The notes below the pieces were generated by a model, which worked only from the letters and a program-made list of their open reading frames with translations, was not told the DNA's origin and made no database searches. A stretch of 64,000 nt of DNA from Acidobacteriota bacterium. GTDB lineage: Bacteria; Acidobacteriota; UBA4820; DSQY01. How positions within the stretch are numbered: position 1 is the first letter of the stretch; every line of letters starts with the position of its first letter. Below are positions 1-9,034 of this stretch, in pieces. The translations under genes and the position numbers were made by a program. Where the stretch lies: assembly GCA_021787565.1 (NCBI GenBank), contig JAJYLT010000021.1, forward strand, positions 1 through 64,000, read 5' to 3'.

Positions 1-10
1 AAGGTGCCGC

Positions 11-79
11 CCTGTGGAAAAGCCTCCGGCTTTCCCACAGGGCTTGGAAAACCTTCGGGGCTTCGCCCCTCAGGTTTCC
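11..79. repeat. Paired GC-rich stem-loops
   Basis: Two adjacent hairpins. In the first, 11-24 pairs with 28-41 (13 of 14 bases, TCC loop). In the second, 46-54 pairs with 72-79 around an inner GGGGC/GCCCC stem at 57-69 with a TTC loop. No T-tract follows on either strand, so termination is not supported. Stems with the same three-base loops recur at 12140-12162 and 42431-42502, which suggests a dispersed palindrome family (inference). Confidence 0.5.
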
Positions 80-183
80 CACACCTCCCACAGCCCCTAC
101 TACTAGACGAGAAAGGGGACATTTCTAAAAAGTGTTGACACCGCGGGGGGGACCCCAATTCCGCGATAGCGGCTCAACGCCTG

Positions 184-310
184 CGTAGGAGCGGCGCCTC
201 GCCGCGAACCGGGTGACCCTGCGACCAGGATGCGGTGCCCGCGTACGGTCCGTCGCGCCGGGGGCGGCGCTCCTACGAGTGCGATTCCATCGCGGAATTT
301 GGGGGGATGC
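184..310. repeat. REP/MITE-like intergenic repeat
   Basis: CGTAGGAGCG at 184-193 and its exact inverse CGCTCCTACG at 268-277 bracket a 94-bp GC-rich unit, followed by a CGCGGAATTTGGGG tail. Much of the interior (GCGCCGGGGGCGGCG, ACCGGGTGA) aligns by eye with 37290-37400, and the tail resembles 12302-12318. The GCCGCTCCTACG arm also occurs twice inside the giant gene (58431-58442 and 58551-58562). This is a dispersed repeat; I see no gene in it. Confidence 0.55.
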
Positions 311-381
311 AACCCTTCAGGAGCACCCCTTTCGGGACGTCCGGTCAGGTGGCGGGTCCTCCCGTCGCCGCCCGGCGCCGG

Positions 382-489
382 TCACGCGCGGACGGCCTCG
401 TGGTCGTGGATCCAGGGCTCTAATCCCGGGGCTAGGTAGAGGGTTCGCCGCAGCAACCCATCACCCGCGGAGATCAGCAGCACCTTCAT
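382..489 (-). CDS. Possible 35-residue receiver-like fragment
   Basis: A 35-codon frame starting ATG at 489. It opens MKVLLISAGDGLLRRTLYL, which resembles the first strand and helix of a response-regulator receiver domain, then stops. It lies about 90 bases downstream of the PP2C gene on the same strand and has no clear ribosome binding site. It could be the amino-terminal scrap of a decayed receiver gene, or chance. It lacks the phosphorylation site and cannot be a functional receiver. Confidence 0.2.
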   Translation of the reverse strand: MKVLLISAGDGLLRRTLYLAPGLEPWIHDHEAVRA

Positions 490-578
490 GGGTGGCCTCG
501 AGGGGGAGTTCGGTGACCGCCCTCCGGCGAGGGAAGAGCCGCGCCGGAGAAGGGCCGCGCCGTTGTCGAGAGAATACC

Positions 579-1346
579 TCAGGCCTGGCGCTCGAGCAGA
601 ATGACGGTGACGTTGTCCTCGCCGCCCTTCTGATTGGCCAGTTCCACTAGGGAGTGACAGGTGGCTTCGAGGGACTCTCGGCGGGCTAGGGTTCTGGCGA
701 TATCCTCCTCGGCGGCCATGGAGTTCAGCCCATCGCTGCACAAGAGGACCCGGTCGCCCACCGCCACATCCATTTCGAGCACGTCCGCCTGCGCCTGATC
801 TCTCGTGCCGAGCGCCTTGGTGATGACGTTCCGGAACGGATGGTGGGCCGCCTCCTCTTCCGTGAGGAAGCCCAGCCGCACCTGCTCGCTGACCCATGAG
901 TGGTCCATGGTGAGGACCGAGAGCTGGTTGCCGGAATAGAGGTAGGCCCGGCTGTCGCCCACGTGCCCGATAATGAGCTTGTCCCCCACGACGAGCGCTG
1001 CCACGACCGTGGTCCCCATCCCTCTCGACTCGGGATGCTCCAAGGAGTAGTTCTGAATCTGCTCGTTCGCAAGGGCAATGGCGGTCCTCAGTTTGTTCCC
1101 TTCGAATGAGAGGCTGTCGTCGTAGGAGGGATAGGGCCAGGTCGCCTCCTCCGAGAGATCTTGAATCTCAAAGAAAGCCACGAGCTGATTGACGGCCATC
1201 TGGGCGGCCACCTCGCCCGAAGAGTGGCCCCCCATCCCGTCGGCCACCACGTAAAGTCTGAGCTCGGGGCGGATGGCAAAGGCGTCCTCGTTGTTGCTTC
1301 GCCTGCGACCCACATCCGTCAGACCGGAGGCCTCCATAGTCATCAT
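579..1346 (-). CDS. PP2C-family serine/threonine phosphatase
   Basis: A 255-residue metal-dependent protein phosphatase of the bacterial Stp/PrpC type, expected to remove phosphate from Ser/Thr in cytosolic proteins. The family signatures appear in order: a GRRRSNNEDA start, VVADGMGGHSSGE (metal-binding Asp), GMGTTVV, IGHVGDSRAYL, LLCSDGL and GGEDNVTVI. The length fits a stand-alone catalytic domain. The start was chosen at 1346 because its ATG overlaps the stop of the DnaJ-domain gene (ATGA), which implies translational coupling. The frame stays open upstream, but that part lies inside the neighbour. No kinase gene is in view, so its partner is unknown. Confidence 0.9.
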   Translation of the reverse strand: MMTMEASGLTDVGRRRSNNEDAFAIRPELRLYVVADGMGGHSSGEVAAQMAVNQLVAFFEIQDLSEEATWPYPSYDDSLSFEGNKLRTAIALANEQIQNYSLEHPESRGMGTTVVAALVVGDKLIIGHVGDSRAYLYSGNQLSVLTMDHSWVSEQVRLGFLTEEEAAHHPFRNVITKALGTRDQAQADVLEMDVAVGDRVLLCSDGLNSMAAEEDIARTLARRESLEATCHSLVELANQKGGEDNVTVILLERQA

Positions 1347-2002
1347 TTCTTCTTTCCAAGGAGAGGAAGGCCCCAGGACTTGTCGCCCGTAAGCTGGGCA
1401 AGGAGGGCCTTGATGTTGTCGTCGGCAGGATAGTTCTTCTGGGATGTCTCCAGGAGGCGAAGGGCGCGAATCGATTGCCCGTTTTCCATGAGGAACCGGG
1501 CGTACTCCACGACGAAAGCGGCGGAAAAGGGATCCAGTTCGATGGCCCTTTCCACCTGCTGGCTTCCAAGCGTTCGCCAACGGGGGTTTCTCAGCCGGAT
1601 CATCCCCGCGTGGAAGAGGGCTTGCGGGTTTTCGGGATCCTGGCGCAGCAGATGATCGAAGACGCTGAGCGCCCCGGCCAAATCTCCCGACTTCAGGCGC
1701 GCCCTCCCCTGCTGAAGGTACTCTCTGGCCATCTCCTGAGGGGACCGCTGCGCCGTCTGAGCCGGGGCCGATGAGGCCAGGGTCCTGTCGTAGGCGTCAC
1801 GCTGAGCTTTTCGGCCGACGGTGTTGAAGGCTTCCGTCAGGCGCTTCAAGAGCGCCTCCGCCTCGGCTTTCTCCGCCGGGTCGGTGAACCTGTCGGGGTG
1901 ATGCTCCTTCACCAAGTCTCGAAAGGCCGCTCGTATCTCGCCGTCCCTGGCCTGCGAGCTCACTCCCAACACCTCGTAGTAATTCTCGTCATTCCGGTCC
2001 AT
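1343..2002 (-). CDS. DnaJ-domain protein with TPR-like tail
   Basis: 219 residues. Residues 8-75 form a J domain (YYEVLGVSSQA, then the invariant HPD in EHHPDRF), which in this family stimulates the ATPase of an Hsp70 partner. The rest contains TPR-like helices (ARLKSGDLAGALSVFDHLL and RFLMENGQSIRALRLLE). There is no Gly/Phe region and no zinc-finger domain, so this is a specialised J protein rather than DnaJ itself. It lies 57 bases downstream of a helical-repeat gene and its stop overlaps the PP2C start, at the distal end of a long co-directional run. The substrate is unknown. Confidence 0.85.
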   Translation of the reverse strand: MDRNDENYYEVLGVSSQARDGEIRAAFRDLVKEHHPDRFTDPAEKAEAEALLKRLTEAFNTVGRKAQRDAYDRTLASSAPAQTAQRSPQEMAREYLQQGRARLKSGDLAGALSVFDHLLRQDPENPQALFHAGMIRLRNPRWRTLGSQQVERAIELDPFSAAFVVEYARFLMENGQSIRALRLLETSQKNYPADDNIKALLAQLTGDKSWGLPLLGKKK

Positions 2003-2059
2003 AGCGATTACCTTAGCTCAATCCGTCCCCATCCCGCAAGGCCGCCCAGCCGACCTCCG

Positions 2060-3241
2060 CTATTTCTTCTTGTAGGTAGCCACCTTCCTCGAATTGCGCG
2101 CGTCCCAGAGCTTGCGCGCCTCGCGTCGAATGGCCTCGCTGATGTTGCGGTCCTTGATCGTCAACTTCAGGTCCAGGTCGGTAAGCCTCGGCAGGAACTG
2201 AAGAACCAGCCCGATAGGCACCTTGGGATTGGCTACCAGGGATTTCACAACGCTATATCTCTTGGTCCACTCCTTGTTTCGCGCCATCTTTCGAAACAGG
2301 TCCTCGGACAGGTTGCGCTGACGGGCGAAGGACTCTATCTCGAGTTCGCTCAGTTTGGGGGAGTCCAGGACGGCCTCCTGGACCACCTTGTTGCTGTCAC
2401 GGATCAGAAGGCCCCTGGCCTCCTTGTTCCCCTTGAGGGCCAGCTCGATCTTGGCCGGAATGGACATGGTGAGGATCTGCTGGTAAAGCGACTTGTACTG
2501 ATCCGCCGAAAGCTCCTCCTCCACGAGCGCCTCGGGCGGCAGTTCCAGCGCCTCGTAATCGAGCCCAGCTTGCGCCCCCGCGGGCTCCTCGGCCCCGATG
2601 CCCGGGGCGACCGGGGGCTGAATGGGGGGATGGATCGCCTCCGGTCCGACCGGGACGCCGCCGGCCTCGGGCATGCTCATCGTGAATGCTCCCCCGGCGG
2701 CGCCGAGCTTCAGACCGAATCGCCTCTCCAGCAGGCCTGGAATCTGGGGATGGGTCCGGAAGAACTGCTCCACCAGGTCGTAGATCCTTCTCACCTGGCT
2801 CGTGCTCAGGGTGCGGTTCCTCAAGATGGCCTCGAGAATGGAGGGCTCCTGCAGGAGCCGGACCTGGTTGTCCAGCATGAGGTCGAGAACGTCGCCCCCG
2901 CCTGTTTCCCCAAGCCATTCCAGGGTCTCGACGGGCACCCCTCGGTTCTTGAGAGCCGCCCGCCGGATCTGCGCGTTCTTGCCCAGGACCCGTATGGCGA
3001 AATCGAGGACCTCCGGATGGAACTCGTACCCCGGCAGGAGAGCGTCCCACTCCTCCTCCTTCAGGGCGGCGAGGCTCTCCTTGCAGGCGATCCGGACCTC
3101 GGGGTCCTCGTCGTTGCGAAGGAGGACCCAGAGTTCGATGAACTCCTCCGGGGACAGGGGCAACGCGCCTTTGGCGGCGGCCCTCTTGACCTGCGCCTGG
3201 GTCTCGCCCGTCAGGATCCGTTCTACGAGAGGGTTCGTCAT
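2060..3241 (-). CDS. Helical-repeat (HEAT-like) hypothetical protein A
   Basis: 393 residues with no recognised catalytic motif. The amino half reads as HEAT-like helical repeats (LRNDEDPEVRIACKESLAAL). A Pro/Ala-rich linker of roughly 50 residues follows, then a carboxy-terminal helical module of about 120 residues ending in a basic KKK tail. That module is clearly related to the carboxy-terminal half of the gene at 4032-4766: an aligned Trp, an N-x-x-x-P loop, a FL-x-x-L helix and an A-x-RR ending. Its ATG overlaps the RodZ-like stop (ATGA). A scaffold or adaptor role is only a guess from the fold. Confidence 0.75.
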   Translation of the reverse strand: MTNPLVERILTGETQAQVKRAAAKGALPLSPEEFIELWVLLRNDEDPEVRIACKESLAALKEEEWDALLPGYEFHPEVLDFAIRVLGKNAQIRRAALKNRGVPVETLEWLGETGGGDVLDLMLDNQVRLLQEPSILEAILRNRTLSTSQVRRIYDLVEQFFRTHPQIPGLLERRFGLKLGAAGGAFTMSMPEAGGVPVGPEAIHPPIQPPVAPGIGAEEPAGAQAGLDYEALELPPEALVEEELSADQYKSLYQQILTMSIPAKIELALKGNKEARGLLIRDSNKVVQEAVLDSPKLSELEIESFARQRNLSEDLFRKMARNKEWTKRYSVVKSLVANPKVPIGLVLQFLPRLTDLDLKLTIKDRNISEAIRREARKLWDARNSRKVATYKKK

Positions 3242-4035
3242 GGCGCCTGAGGTGGTACGGCGGAAGGAATCTGGAAGTCTTTGAGGGGCTTCCCGGGAGC
3301 GCCGGGCAGCGGGACACTATGCCCCTGGAAGGTGATGGCGAGCGCGGACGGGTCGCCGATGTCGGCCCTGAATCGCTTCCCGTTGAGTGCCACCGTCTCC
3401 CCGGCCCTCAGCTGGCGATAGATCTTCCTCTGTCCATCGGCCCACAGCTCGATCCAGCAGGGCTTGCTGCAAACGATGACGAGGTCGCCCCGAGGCGCCA
3501 CCGGAGCGGCGGGGGCTGGCGCCTGTACCGCCGCGGGTGGGACCGTGGGCTCCACGGCGGCGGAAGAGCCAGGTGTCGGAGCCGGCTTCTCAGGCGGCTC
3601 GGCGGCGGTCTCCAGAGCCGTTGCCGGAGCACTTTCCGGCGCGGGCCGCGCCGCTCCCGCGCCATAGTGCAGCCAGAACCAGGCAATGCCACCAGCCGCC
3701 AGAAGCACCAGGGCAACCGCGAGAAGTACCGGCCACACGCGGAAGCGGGGGGCCGAAAGAACCGATTCCGAGCGGCTCTCCAGTAGGGGAGCGCTCGTGA
3801 GTTGGCGGAGGCGTTCCACGTAAGGTTCGCCATCCAATTCCAGAACCGCCGCGTAGGCCCGGAGATGCCCCGCCAGGAAGACGACGGGCGGGAGAGCCTC
3901 CAGTCGGCCTTCCTCCAAGGCGACCAGAATGGGCTTCCTGATCTTCGTAGCCCTGGATACGTCTTCCAGGCTCAGCCCCTTGGCTTTCCTGGCCGCGGAG
4001 AGCTCTTCGCCCAGGACCCTCGCCGGATGGTTCAC
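3238..4035 (-). CDS. RodZ-like HTH/transmembrane protein
   Basis: 265 residues. Residues 8-70 are a Cro/CI-type helix-turn-helix (LGEELSAARKAKGLSLEDVS, then the FLAGHLRAYA helix). Residues 100-122 form one membrane span. An Ala/Pro-rich segment and a carboxy-terminal beta domain follow (WIELWADGQR to ITFQGHSV), the layout of RodZ, which links MreB to the envelope in rod-shaped cells. The GTG start at 4035 overlaps the upstream stop (GTGA) and matches the usual first residues of the HTH. Known: RodZ binds MreB through the HTH. Inferred: the flanking helical-repeat proteins work with it. No mreB lies in the window. Confidence 0.8.
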   Translation of the reverse strand: MNHPARVLGEELSAARKAKGLSLEDVSRATKIRKPILVALEEGRLEALPPVVFLAGHLRAYAAVLELDGEPYVERLRQLTSAPLLESRSESVLSAPRFRVWPVLLAVALVLLAAGGIAWFWLHYGAGAARPAPESAPATALETAAEPPEKPAPTPGSSAAVEPTVPPAAVQAPAPAAPVAPRGDLVIVCSKPCWIELWADGQRKIYRQLRAGETVALNGKRFRADIGDPSALAITFQGHSVPLPGAPGKPLKDFQIPSAVPPQAP

Positions 4036-4766
4036 GGTTTCCTCCCGAGTCTCGTCAGCAGCATCCGCCGCACGGCCATGGGGACCTTCGGGTCCTGCGA
4101 CAGCGCCCGCGCCTCCGCCAGACTCAGCGAACTCAAGAAGGGGATGACGGCGGCGAGGGGGGTGCGCATGTTGCGGATGAGGCCCACCCTCACCTCCTGC
4201 CGCGTGGACCATTTCGGATCCCGGGCGACGGACTCGAGAACCGGGGCAGGCGTCTTGGGCTGATTGATGAGGAACAGGACGTCGTCCTCGACCATCCGGC
4301 CGTTCTCCAACAGCGCCTTGACGACCCGTGGGTCCTTGTCGTTTCTCAGCATCTTGAGGGCCTGTCCCGCGGCCGCCCGCGCGAAGGTGATCTTCTCCCC
4401 CACCGCCATGGCGGGAATGCGCTGCAAGAGGACGGTTTCGGCCGCGTGCCTCACTTCGGTCGCGACGTGGAAGTTCTGGATCGTCCGGTTCAGGTCGCGC
4501 CACGCCAGGAATTTCACGAAATTCATGGCGTCGGCCAAGGGGGTGGCGGCGTGGCTGACGAGCGAGAACTGCACCCTCACGGACCGGACCCATTTGCTGT
4601 GGCTCAATTGGGCGAGAAAGCTCTCTGGCAGGTCCCTGCGCTCTAGCAGCTTGAGGAGGTGGCGCTCCTTGGTGGCCGGGTGCTCCAGGAGGGCCGGGAG
4701 TTCCTGAAAAGAGAGGGAGGGAATCTTGCTCCAGAGCTCGTCTTCGGTCAGACCCGAGTCCAGCAT
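4032..4766 (-). CDS. Helical-repeat (HEAT-like) hypothetical protein B
   Basis: 244 residues, all predicted helical, with no signal peptide and no known active site. Its last 120 residues resemble the carboxy-terminal module of protein A at 2060-3241, including the W-x-x-R-x-x-V segment, VIPFL against LQFLP, and a shared RR near the end. The two are therefore paralogous and flank the RodZ-like gene. The ATG at 4766 lies inside the 3' end of the adenosine deaminase family gene (19-base overlap), and its stop overlaps the RodZ-like GTG. Function unknown. Confidence 0.75.
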   Translation of the reverse strand: MLDSGLTEDELWSKIPSLSFQELPALLEHPATKERHLLKLLERRDLPESFLAQLSHSKWVRSVRVQFSLVSHAATPLADAMNFVKFLAWRDLNRTIQNFHVATEVRHAAETVLLQRIPAMAVGEKITFARAAAGQALKMLRNDKDPRVVKALLENGRMVEDDVLFLINQPKTPAPVLESVARDPKWSTRQEVRVGLIRNMRTPLAAVIPFLSSLSLAEARALSQDPKVPMAVRRMLLTRLGRKP

Positions 4767-5803
4767 GCCCCGTCACCCCTGCTTCTGATTGTAGGGCCCC
4801 CGCCTTCTCCTGGCAAGGCTCCGGCGCTCCAGCCGGCGGAGACGAACCGCTCCAGCGACTCCCGCTCGGCCGGAGGCAGGAGCGATGCCCTCGCCGCCAA
4901 CTCCTGGCTACGCGCCAGGTCTTGCGGTCCCCAACCCATCCGACGGCTCGCCCACTGCAACTCCCGACTCAGGGTCGTGCGAAAGAGCGCGGGATCGTCC
5001 GTGCCGAGGGACAGGGATACTCCCGCCGCCCAGAGCTGCGCTAGCGGATGCCTTTTTCCCCTGGGGACTGCGCCGGTCCGACGGTTGCTGGTGGGGCACA
5101 CCTCCAGGTGCGTGCCCCGACGGGCCAGCTCCTTCAGTAGGGCCGGGGACTCCGCGGCCCTGATGCCGTGTCCGATTCTCGGCGGATCAAACACATCGAG
5201 AGCCGACGCCACCTCGTCGGCTCCAAGCCCTTCCCCCGCGTGGGGGATGATGGGGAAGCTGTGTTTTCGCGCCTCTTGGGCCAGCTCCTGGAAGAGGCTC
5301 GAAGGGGCAGCCGCTTCGTCTCCCCCGAGCCCGAAAGCCACCACGCCGCGGCCCCTGCGCCCAAGGGCCAATTCGAAGTCGCGAATCAGGCTTCGGCGAT
5401 CCCACTGGCGAACGCCGTCGATGATGAACGAGCACCGCGGAACGCCGGCTCTCGCCGCATCCAGCAGGGCATCGAGTGTCTCCTCGGTTGGGAGCCCGTG
5501 CCGCTCCCACACCGACGGGGAGACGCGCAGCTCCGCGTACACGACCCCCTGCCGCCTGAGTCTGCCCCGCACCCTGGCAAAGAGCCACGCCAGATCAGAT
5601 GGATTGGCCAGCAGGTCCACGAGACGGCCGAAATGAACCAGGAACTCCTTGAGGCTTCGGTGCCGATAACATGCCGCGAGATCGGAGGGCCCGATGCCCT
5701 GGCCGGCCGGTCTGCGATCCGCCAACATCCGGGCTTCCGCGGGGGAGATGCACCCCTCGAGGTGAAGGTGCAACTCCACCTTGGGGAGGACGAGCAGGTT
5801 CAA
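4748..5803 (-). CDS. Adenosine deaminase family enzyme
   Basis: 351 residues of the metal-dependent amidohydrolase type that removes the amino group from adenosine or related purines. Visible signatures: metal-binding ELHLHLEG near residue 10, the HAGEG motif near 187, RIGHGI, EVCPTSN, and GTDDPALF near 269 with the catalytic Asp pair. The start is TTG at 5803, overlapping the stop of the upstream small membrane protein (TTGA). This position keeps the conserved amino-terminal strand and gives the usual length. The same family includes aminodeoxyfutalosine deaminase of the alternative menaquinone pathway and adenine deaminase. Sequence alone does not settle the substrate. Confidence 0.85.
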   Translation of the reverse strand: MNLLVLPKVELHLHLEGCISPAEARMLADRRPAGQGIGPSDLAACYRHRSLKEFLVHFGRLVDLLANPSDLAWLFARVRGRLRRQGVVYAELRVSPSVWERHGLPTEETLDALLDAARAGVPRCSFIIDGVRQWDRRSLIRDFELALGRRGRGVVAFGLGGDEAAAPSSLFQELAQEARKHSFPIIPHAGEGLGADEVASALDVFDPPRIGHGIRAAESPALLKELARRGTHLEVCPTSNRRTGAVPRGKRHPLAQLWAAGVSLSLGTDDPALFRTTLSRELQWASRRMGWGPQDLARSQELAARASLLPPAERESLERFVSAGWSAGALPGEGGGPTIRSRGDGACWTRV

Positions 5804-6159
5804 TAGTGCTCGGCCTGCTGGCTGAAATCATAGTGGAGTACCAGCTTATAGACCTTCAGGTCCACGGGCATGTCGAACTTGGCCCCGATGCTGACGGTGG
5901 ATCCCCTCCGCTCTATGGTGACATCTTTCTCGGTCAGCGGCAGATTGAGCCGGTGGGCCTTGGCCACGAGGTCCTGCTTCATCTGCTCGGGTGAGCGGTT
6001 CCAGCAATCGGTCCGCGCGTACTCTCCCATCCAGTCCTTGAACTCGTAGGCATTGATCCGGGGAGGCACGACCTTCACGAGCACGAAGATGGCGGCCGCT
6101 AAAATCAGCAGCATGACGAAGAGCCCCAGTTTGCCCTCACCCCGCTCCGCGTTTCTCAT
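5800..6159 (-). CDS. Small single-pass membrane protein
   Basis: 119 residues. After a charged start (MRNAERGEGK), residues 11-30 form one hydrophobic span (LGLFVMLLILAAAIFVLVK). A soluble domain of about 85 residues follows, with a beta-rich end (VTIERRGSTVSIGAKFDMPV). It resembles the short DUF4845-type proteins in outline, but I cannot assign it. It lies 48 bases downstream of valS, and its stop overlaps the TTG start of the deaminase. It is probably anchored in the inner membrane with the domain outside (inference from the single uncleaved span). Confidence 0.75.
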   Translation of the reverse strand: MRNAERGEGKLGLFVMLLILAAAIFVLVKVVPPRINAYEFKDWMGEYARTDCWNRSPEQMKQDLVAKAHRLNLPLTEKDVTIERRGSTVSIGAKFDMPVDLKVYKLVLHYDFSQQAEHY

Positions 6160-6207
6160 GGCGTGACTCTCCTTTCGGCCTCATCATAAAAAGGTCGTTC
6201 ACCGCTG

Positions 6208-8871
6208 TCAACGCGCCAGCTTCTCCAGGGCCACCTCCAGCTCCGCGATCTTACGTCCGTACTCGGCGAGCAGTCGGCGGTTCTTCTCCACCACGTCCGC
6301 GGGCGCCCGATCCACGAAGGCCGGGCTTTCGAGCTTGGCCGCGAACTTCCCGCGTTCGAGCTTCGCCTTGCGCAGTTCGCCCTCGAGGCGCTTGCGTTCC
6401 CCCTCGGCGTCCCGTGAGGCGGCCGGCACGTGCAGGGCGAACTGGAACCTCGCGGCAACCCCGGCCACCCACTCCTCCCCCTGGGGAAGCGAATCCGCGC
6501 GAGTCACCCCGCTCAAACGGGCCAGGAAGGCGACTTCTTCGATAGAGCGGCCCAGGGCGGCATCTGCCTCATGGTCCGCCGGGACCAGCACCGCGTCGAG
6601 CCGCTGCGAGGGTGGCAGACCCTTTTCGGCCCTCAGGTTGCGGACACGGTTCACGAGGTCCATGAGCCAGTCGATGGAGTCGAAACCCGAGGAGTCTTGC
6701 GTCGAGCCCGCCGGGTAGGCCGCCAGCATGAGGCTCCCTTCGGCACCGGGCATCCTCTGCCAGAGGTCCTCCGTGATGAAGGGCATGAAGGGATGCAGGA
6801 GCCTCAGAATGCTGTCCAGCACCCGGTGCAGGGTCCAGCGGGTGGCCTCCCTCCTGGCGGCGGGCATCCCCTCGGCCAACCCCACCTTCGAAACCTCCAC
6901 GTACCAATCGCAGAAGCGATGCCAGACGAAATGATAGAGGACTTCGGATGCCTCATAGAACCGGAAGGCCTCCAGCGACTCGTTGACCCTCCTCCCGGTG
7001 ACCTCGCATTCGCTGAGGATCCACCGGTCCCAGAATCCGAGATCCTCCCTGGCCGGTTCCCGGGCGGCTTCGCCCTCGAGCTGCATCAGGACGAAGCGGC
7101 CGGCGTTCCACAGCTTGTTGGCGAAGGCGCGGTAGCCCTCCATGCGCTTCGGATCGAGTGAGACGTCCGTGCCGGGGACGCAGAGGACGGCCAGCGTGAA
7201 ACGCACGGCATCGGCCCCGTACTGCTCGATGAGGTCCAGGGGATCGATGACGTTGCCGAGGGTCTTGCTCATCTTGCGACCCTGGGCATCCCGCACGAGG
7301 CCGTGCAGGAACACGTCCCGGAAGGGGGCCTTGCCGGTGAACTTCAGGCCGGCCATGATCATGCGGGCCACCCAGAAAAACAGGATGTCGTACCCCGTCT
7401 CCATGACCGTCGTGGGGTAGTACCGCCTGAACTCTTCCGTCTCCTGGGGCCAACCCAGGGTGGAGAAGGGCCAGAGCTGGGACGAGAACCAGGTGTCCAG
7501 CACATCGGGGTCCTGGCTCACGGTCCCGCCGCAGTAAGGGCACTTCGCGAGATCCTCCATGGCCACCAGGAGCCGCTGGGGATCGTTTGAGCCGGCCGAC
7601 TTCCCGCAGTGCTCGCAGAAGAAGGCCGGGATGCGGTGCCCCCACCAGAGCTGGCGGGAGATGCACCAGTCATGGATCTCGCTCATCCAGTTCAGGTAGA
7701 CCTTGCGCCAGTGGTCGGGGATGATCCGGATCTCCCCGCGCTCCACCGCCTCCCTCGCCGGGCCGGCCAGAGGCCCGATCTTCAGGAACCACTGTTTTGA
7801 AATGGCCGGCTCCACTACCGTATCGCAGCGCTGGCAATGGCCCACGGCGTTGGCGTGGACGGCCGTTTTCACCAGGAGCCCCTCGGCCTCCAACTGCCGC
7901 ACCACACCCTTGCGCGCCTCGAACCGGTCCTGGCCCGCGAAGCCTCCGGCCTCCTTGGTCATCCGGCCATCCAGGCCTATGACGGCGATCTCGGGCAGCC
8001 CGTGCCGTCTGCCCGCTTCAAAGTCATTGGGGTCGTGAGCGGGAGTGATCTTGACCGCCCCCGTCCCGAACTCGCGGTCCACCATGGTGTCGGCGATGAT
8101 GGGGATGGAGCGGTTCATGATGGGCAGGCGTACGCGTCGGCCGATCCACGATCGGTACCGCTCGTCCTCGGGGTGCACGGCCACGGCCGTGTCGCCCAGC
8201 ATGGTTTCCGGCCGCGTCGTGGCCACCACGATGCCCTCACCGTCCTCCGACCCCTCCAGTGGATAGCGGATGTACCACAGGTGTCCCTGGCTGTCGGCGT
8301 GCTCCACCTCGAGATCCGACAGGGCCGTGCCGCAGCGGGGGCACCAGTTGATCATGTATTCGCCGCGGTAGATCAGCCCCTCCCTGTAGAGCTCCACGAA
8401 GGCCGTGCGCACGGCCCTAGAAAGGTCGGGGTCGAGGGTGAAGCGGGTCCGGCTCCAGTCGCACGAGGCGCCAAGGCGCCGAAGCTGCTGGAGGATGGTG
8501 TCGCCCTTCTCCTTCCGCCACTCCCACACCTTCTCCACGAAGGCCTCTCGCCCCAACTGCGAACGCTCGATGCCCTGCTTCTCGAGTTCCTTGCTGACGA
8601 CCATCTGCGTGGCGATGCCCGCGTGATCAGTCCCGGGCAGCCAGAGCGCGTCGAATCCCTGCATGCGCTTCCACCGGACCAGAATGTCCTGGAGCGTGAC
8701 GAACATCGCGTGGCCGGTGTGCAGGACTCCCGTGACGTTGGGGGGGGGGATCACGATGACGTAGGGCGGCTTCCCGGAGCGCGGGTCCGCCGCAAACATC
8801 CCCCCTTCTTCCCAGAAACGGTACCAGCGCTCCTCGCACTCCCTCGGGTCGTACTGCTTGGGGATCTCCAT
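6208..8871 (-). CDS. valS: Valyl-tRNA synthetase
   Basis: 887 residues, normal for bacterial ValRS, which attaches valine to tRNA-Val in the cytosol. The class I signatures are present: HIGH-type HTGHA near residue 45 and KMSKT ([12 protein letters not shown]) near residue 530. The editing domain lies between them. Cys pairs CPRC and CEHC/CPYC look like zinc ribbons. An anticodon-binding domain and the typical carboxy-terminal coiled-coil arm (last 65 residues) follow. The ATG at 8871 was chosen because GGAGAG lies seven bases upstream and MEIPKQYDP is the usual start. The open frame extends 34 codons further up, overlapping a terminator, so that part is rejected. Confidence 0.97.
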   Translation of the reverse strand: MEIPKQYDPRECEERWYRFWEEGGMFAADPRSGKPPYVIVIPPPNVTGVLHTGHAMFVTLQDILVRWKRMQGFDALWLPGTDHAGIATQMVVSKELEKQGIERSQLGREAFVEKVWEWRKEKGDTILQQLRRLGASCDWSRTRFTLDPDLSRAVRTAFVELYREGLIYRGEYMINWCPRCGTALSDLEVEHADSQGHLWYIRYPLEGSEDGEGIVVATTRPETMLGDTAVAVHPEDERYRSWIGRRVRLPIMNRSIPIIADTMVDREFGTGAVKITPAHDPNDFEAGRRHGLPEIAVIGLDGRMTKEAGGFAGQDRFEARKGVVRQLEAEGLLVKTAVHANAVGHCQRCDTVVEPAISKQWFLKIGPLAGPAREAVERGEIRIIPDHWRKVYLNWMSEIHDWCISRQLWWGHRIPAFFCEHCGKSAGSNDPQRLLVAMEDLAKCPYCGGTVSQDPDVLDTWFSSQLWPFSTLGWPQETEEFRRYYPTTVMETGYDILFFWVARMIMAGLKFTGKAPFRDVFLHGLVRDAQGRKMSKTLGNVIDPLDLIEQYGADAVRFTLAVLCVPGTDVSLDPKRMEGYRAFANKLWNAGRFVLMQLEGEAAREPAREDLGFWDRWILSECEVTGRRVNESLEAFRFYEASEVLYHFVWHRFCDWYVEVSKVGLAEGMPAARREATRWTLHRVLDSILRLLHPFMPFITEDLWQRMPGAEGSLMLAAYPAGSTQDSSGFDSIDWLMDLVNRVRNLRAEKGLPPSQRLDAVLVPADHEADAALGRSIEEVAFLARLSGVTRADSLPQGEEWVAGVAARFQFALHVPAASRDAEGERKRLEGELRKAKLERGKFAAKLESPAFVDRAPADVVEKNRRLLAEYGRKIAELEVALEKLAR

Positions 8872-8977
8872 GGCTTTCTCTCCGGGTTGAAAGGGCCTCA
8901 CTGCTGTCTTTCCGCGGCGCCGGAGCCGGGACCGGGCGCCCTCCAGTGCCCCGGCCGCGCCCGCGCCTTCCATACAC

Positions 8978-9003
8978 GAAAACAGGGGCGAACCCCTGTT
9001 CTC
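8978..9003 (-). terminator. Rho-independent-like terminator
   Basis: Read on the minus strand, AACAGGGG, a TTCG loop and CCCCTGTT form a perfect 8-bp stem (8981-9000), followed by TTTTCG. It lies 31 bases past the stop of the large receiver-domain gene and separates that transcript from valS. The UUCG tetraloop is an exceptionally stable RNA loop. The T-run is short. Confidence 0.6.
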
Positions 9004-9034
9004 GCGCTTTAGCAGCCATCGGCGGTCTTCGGTT

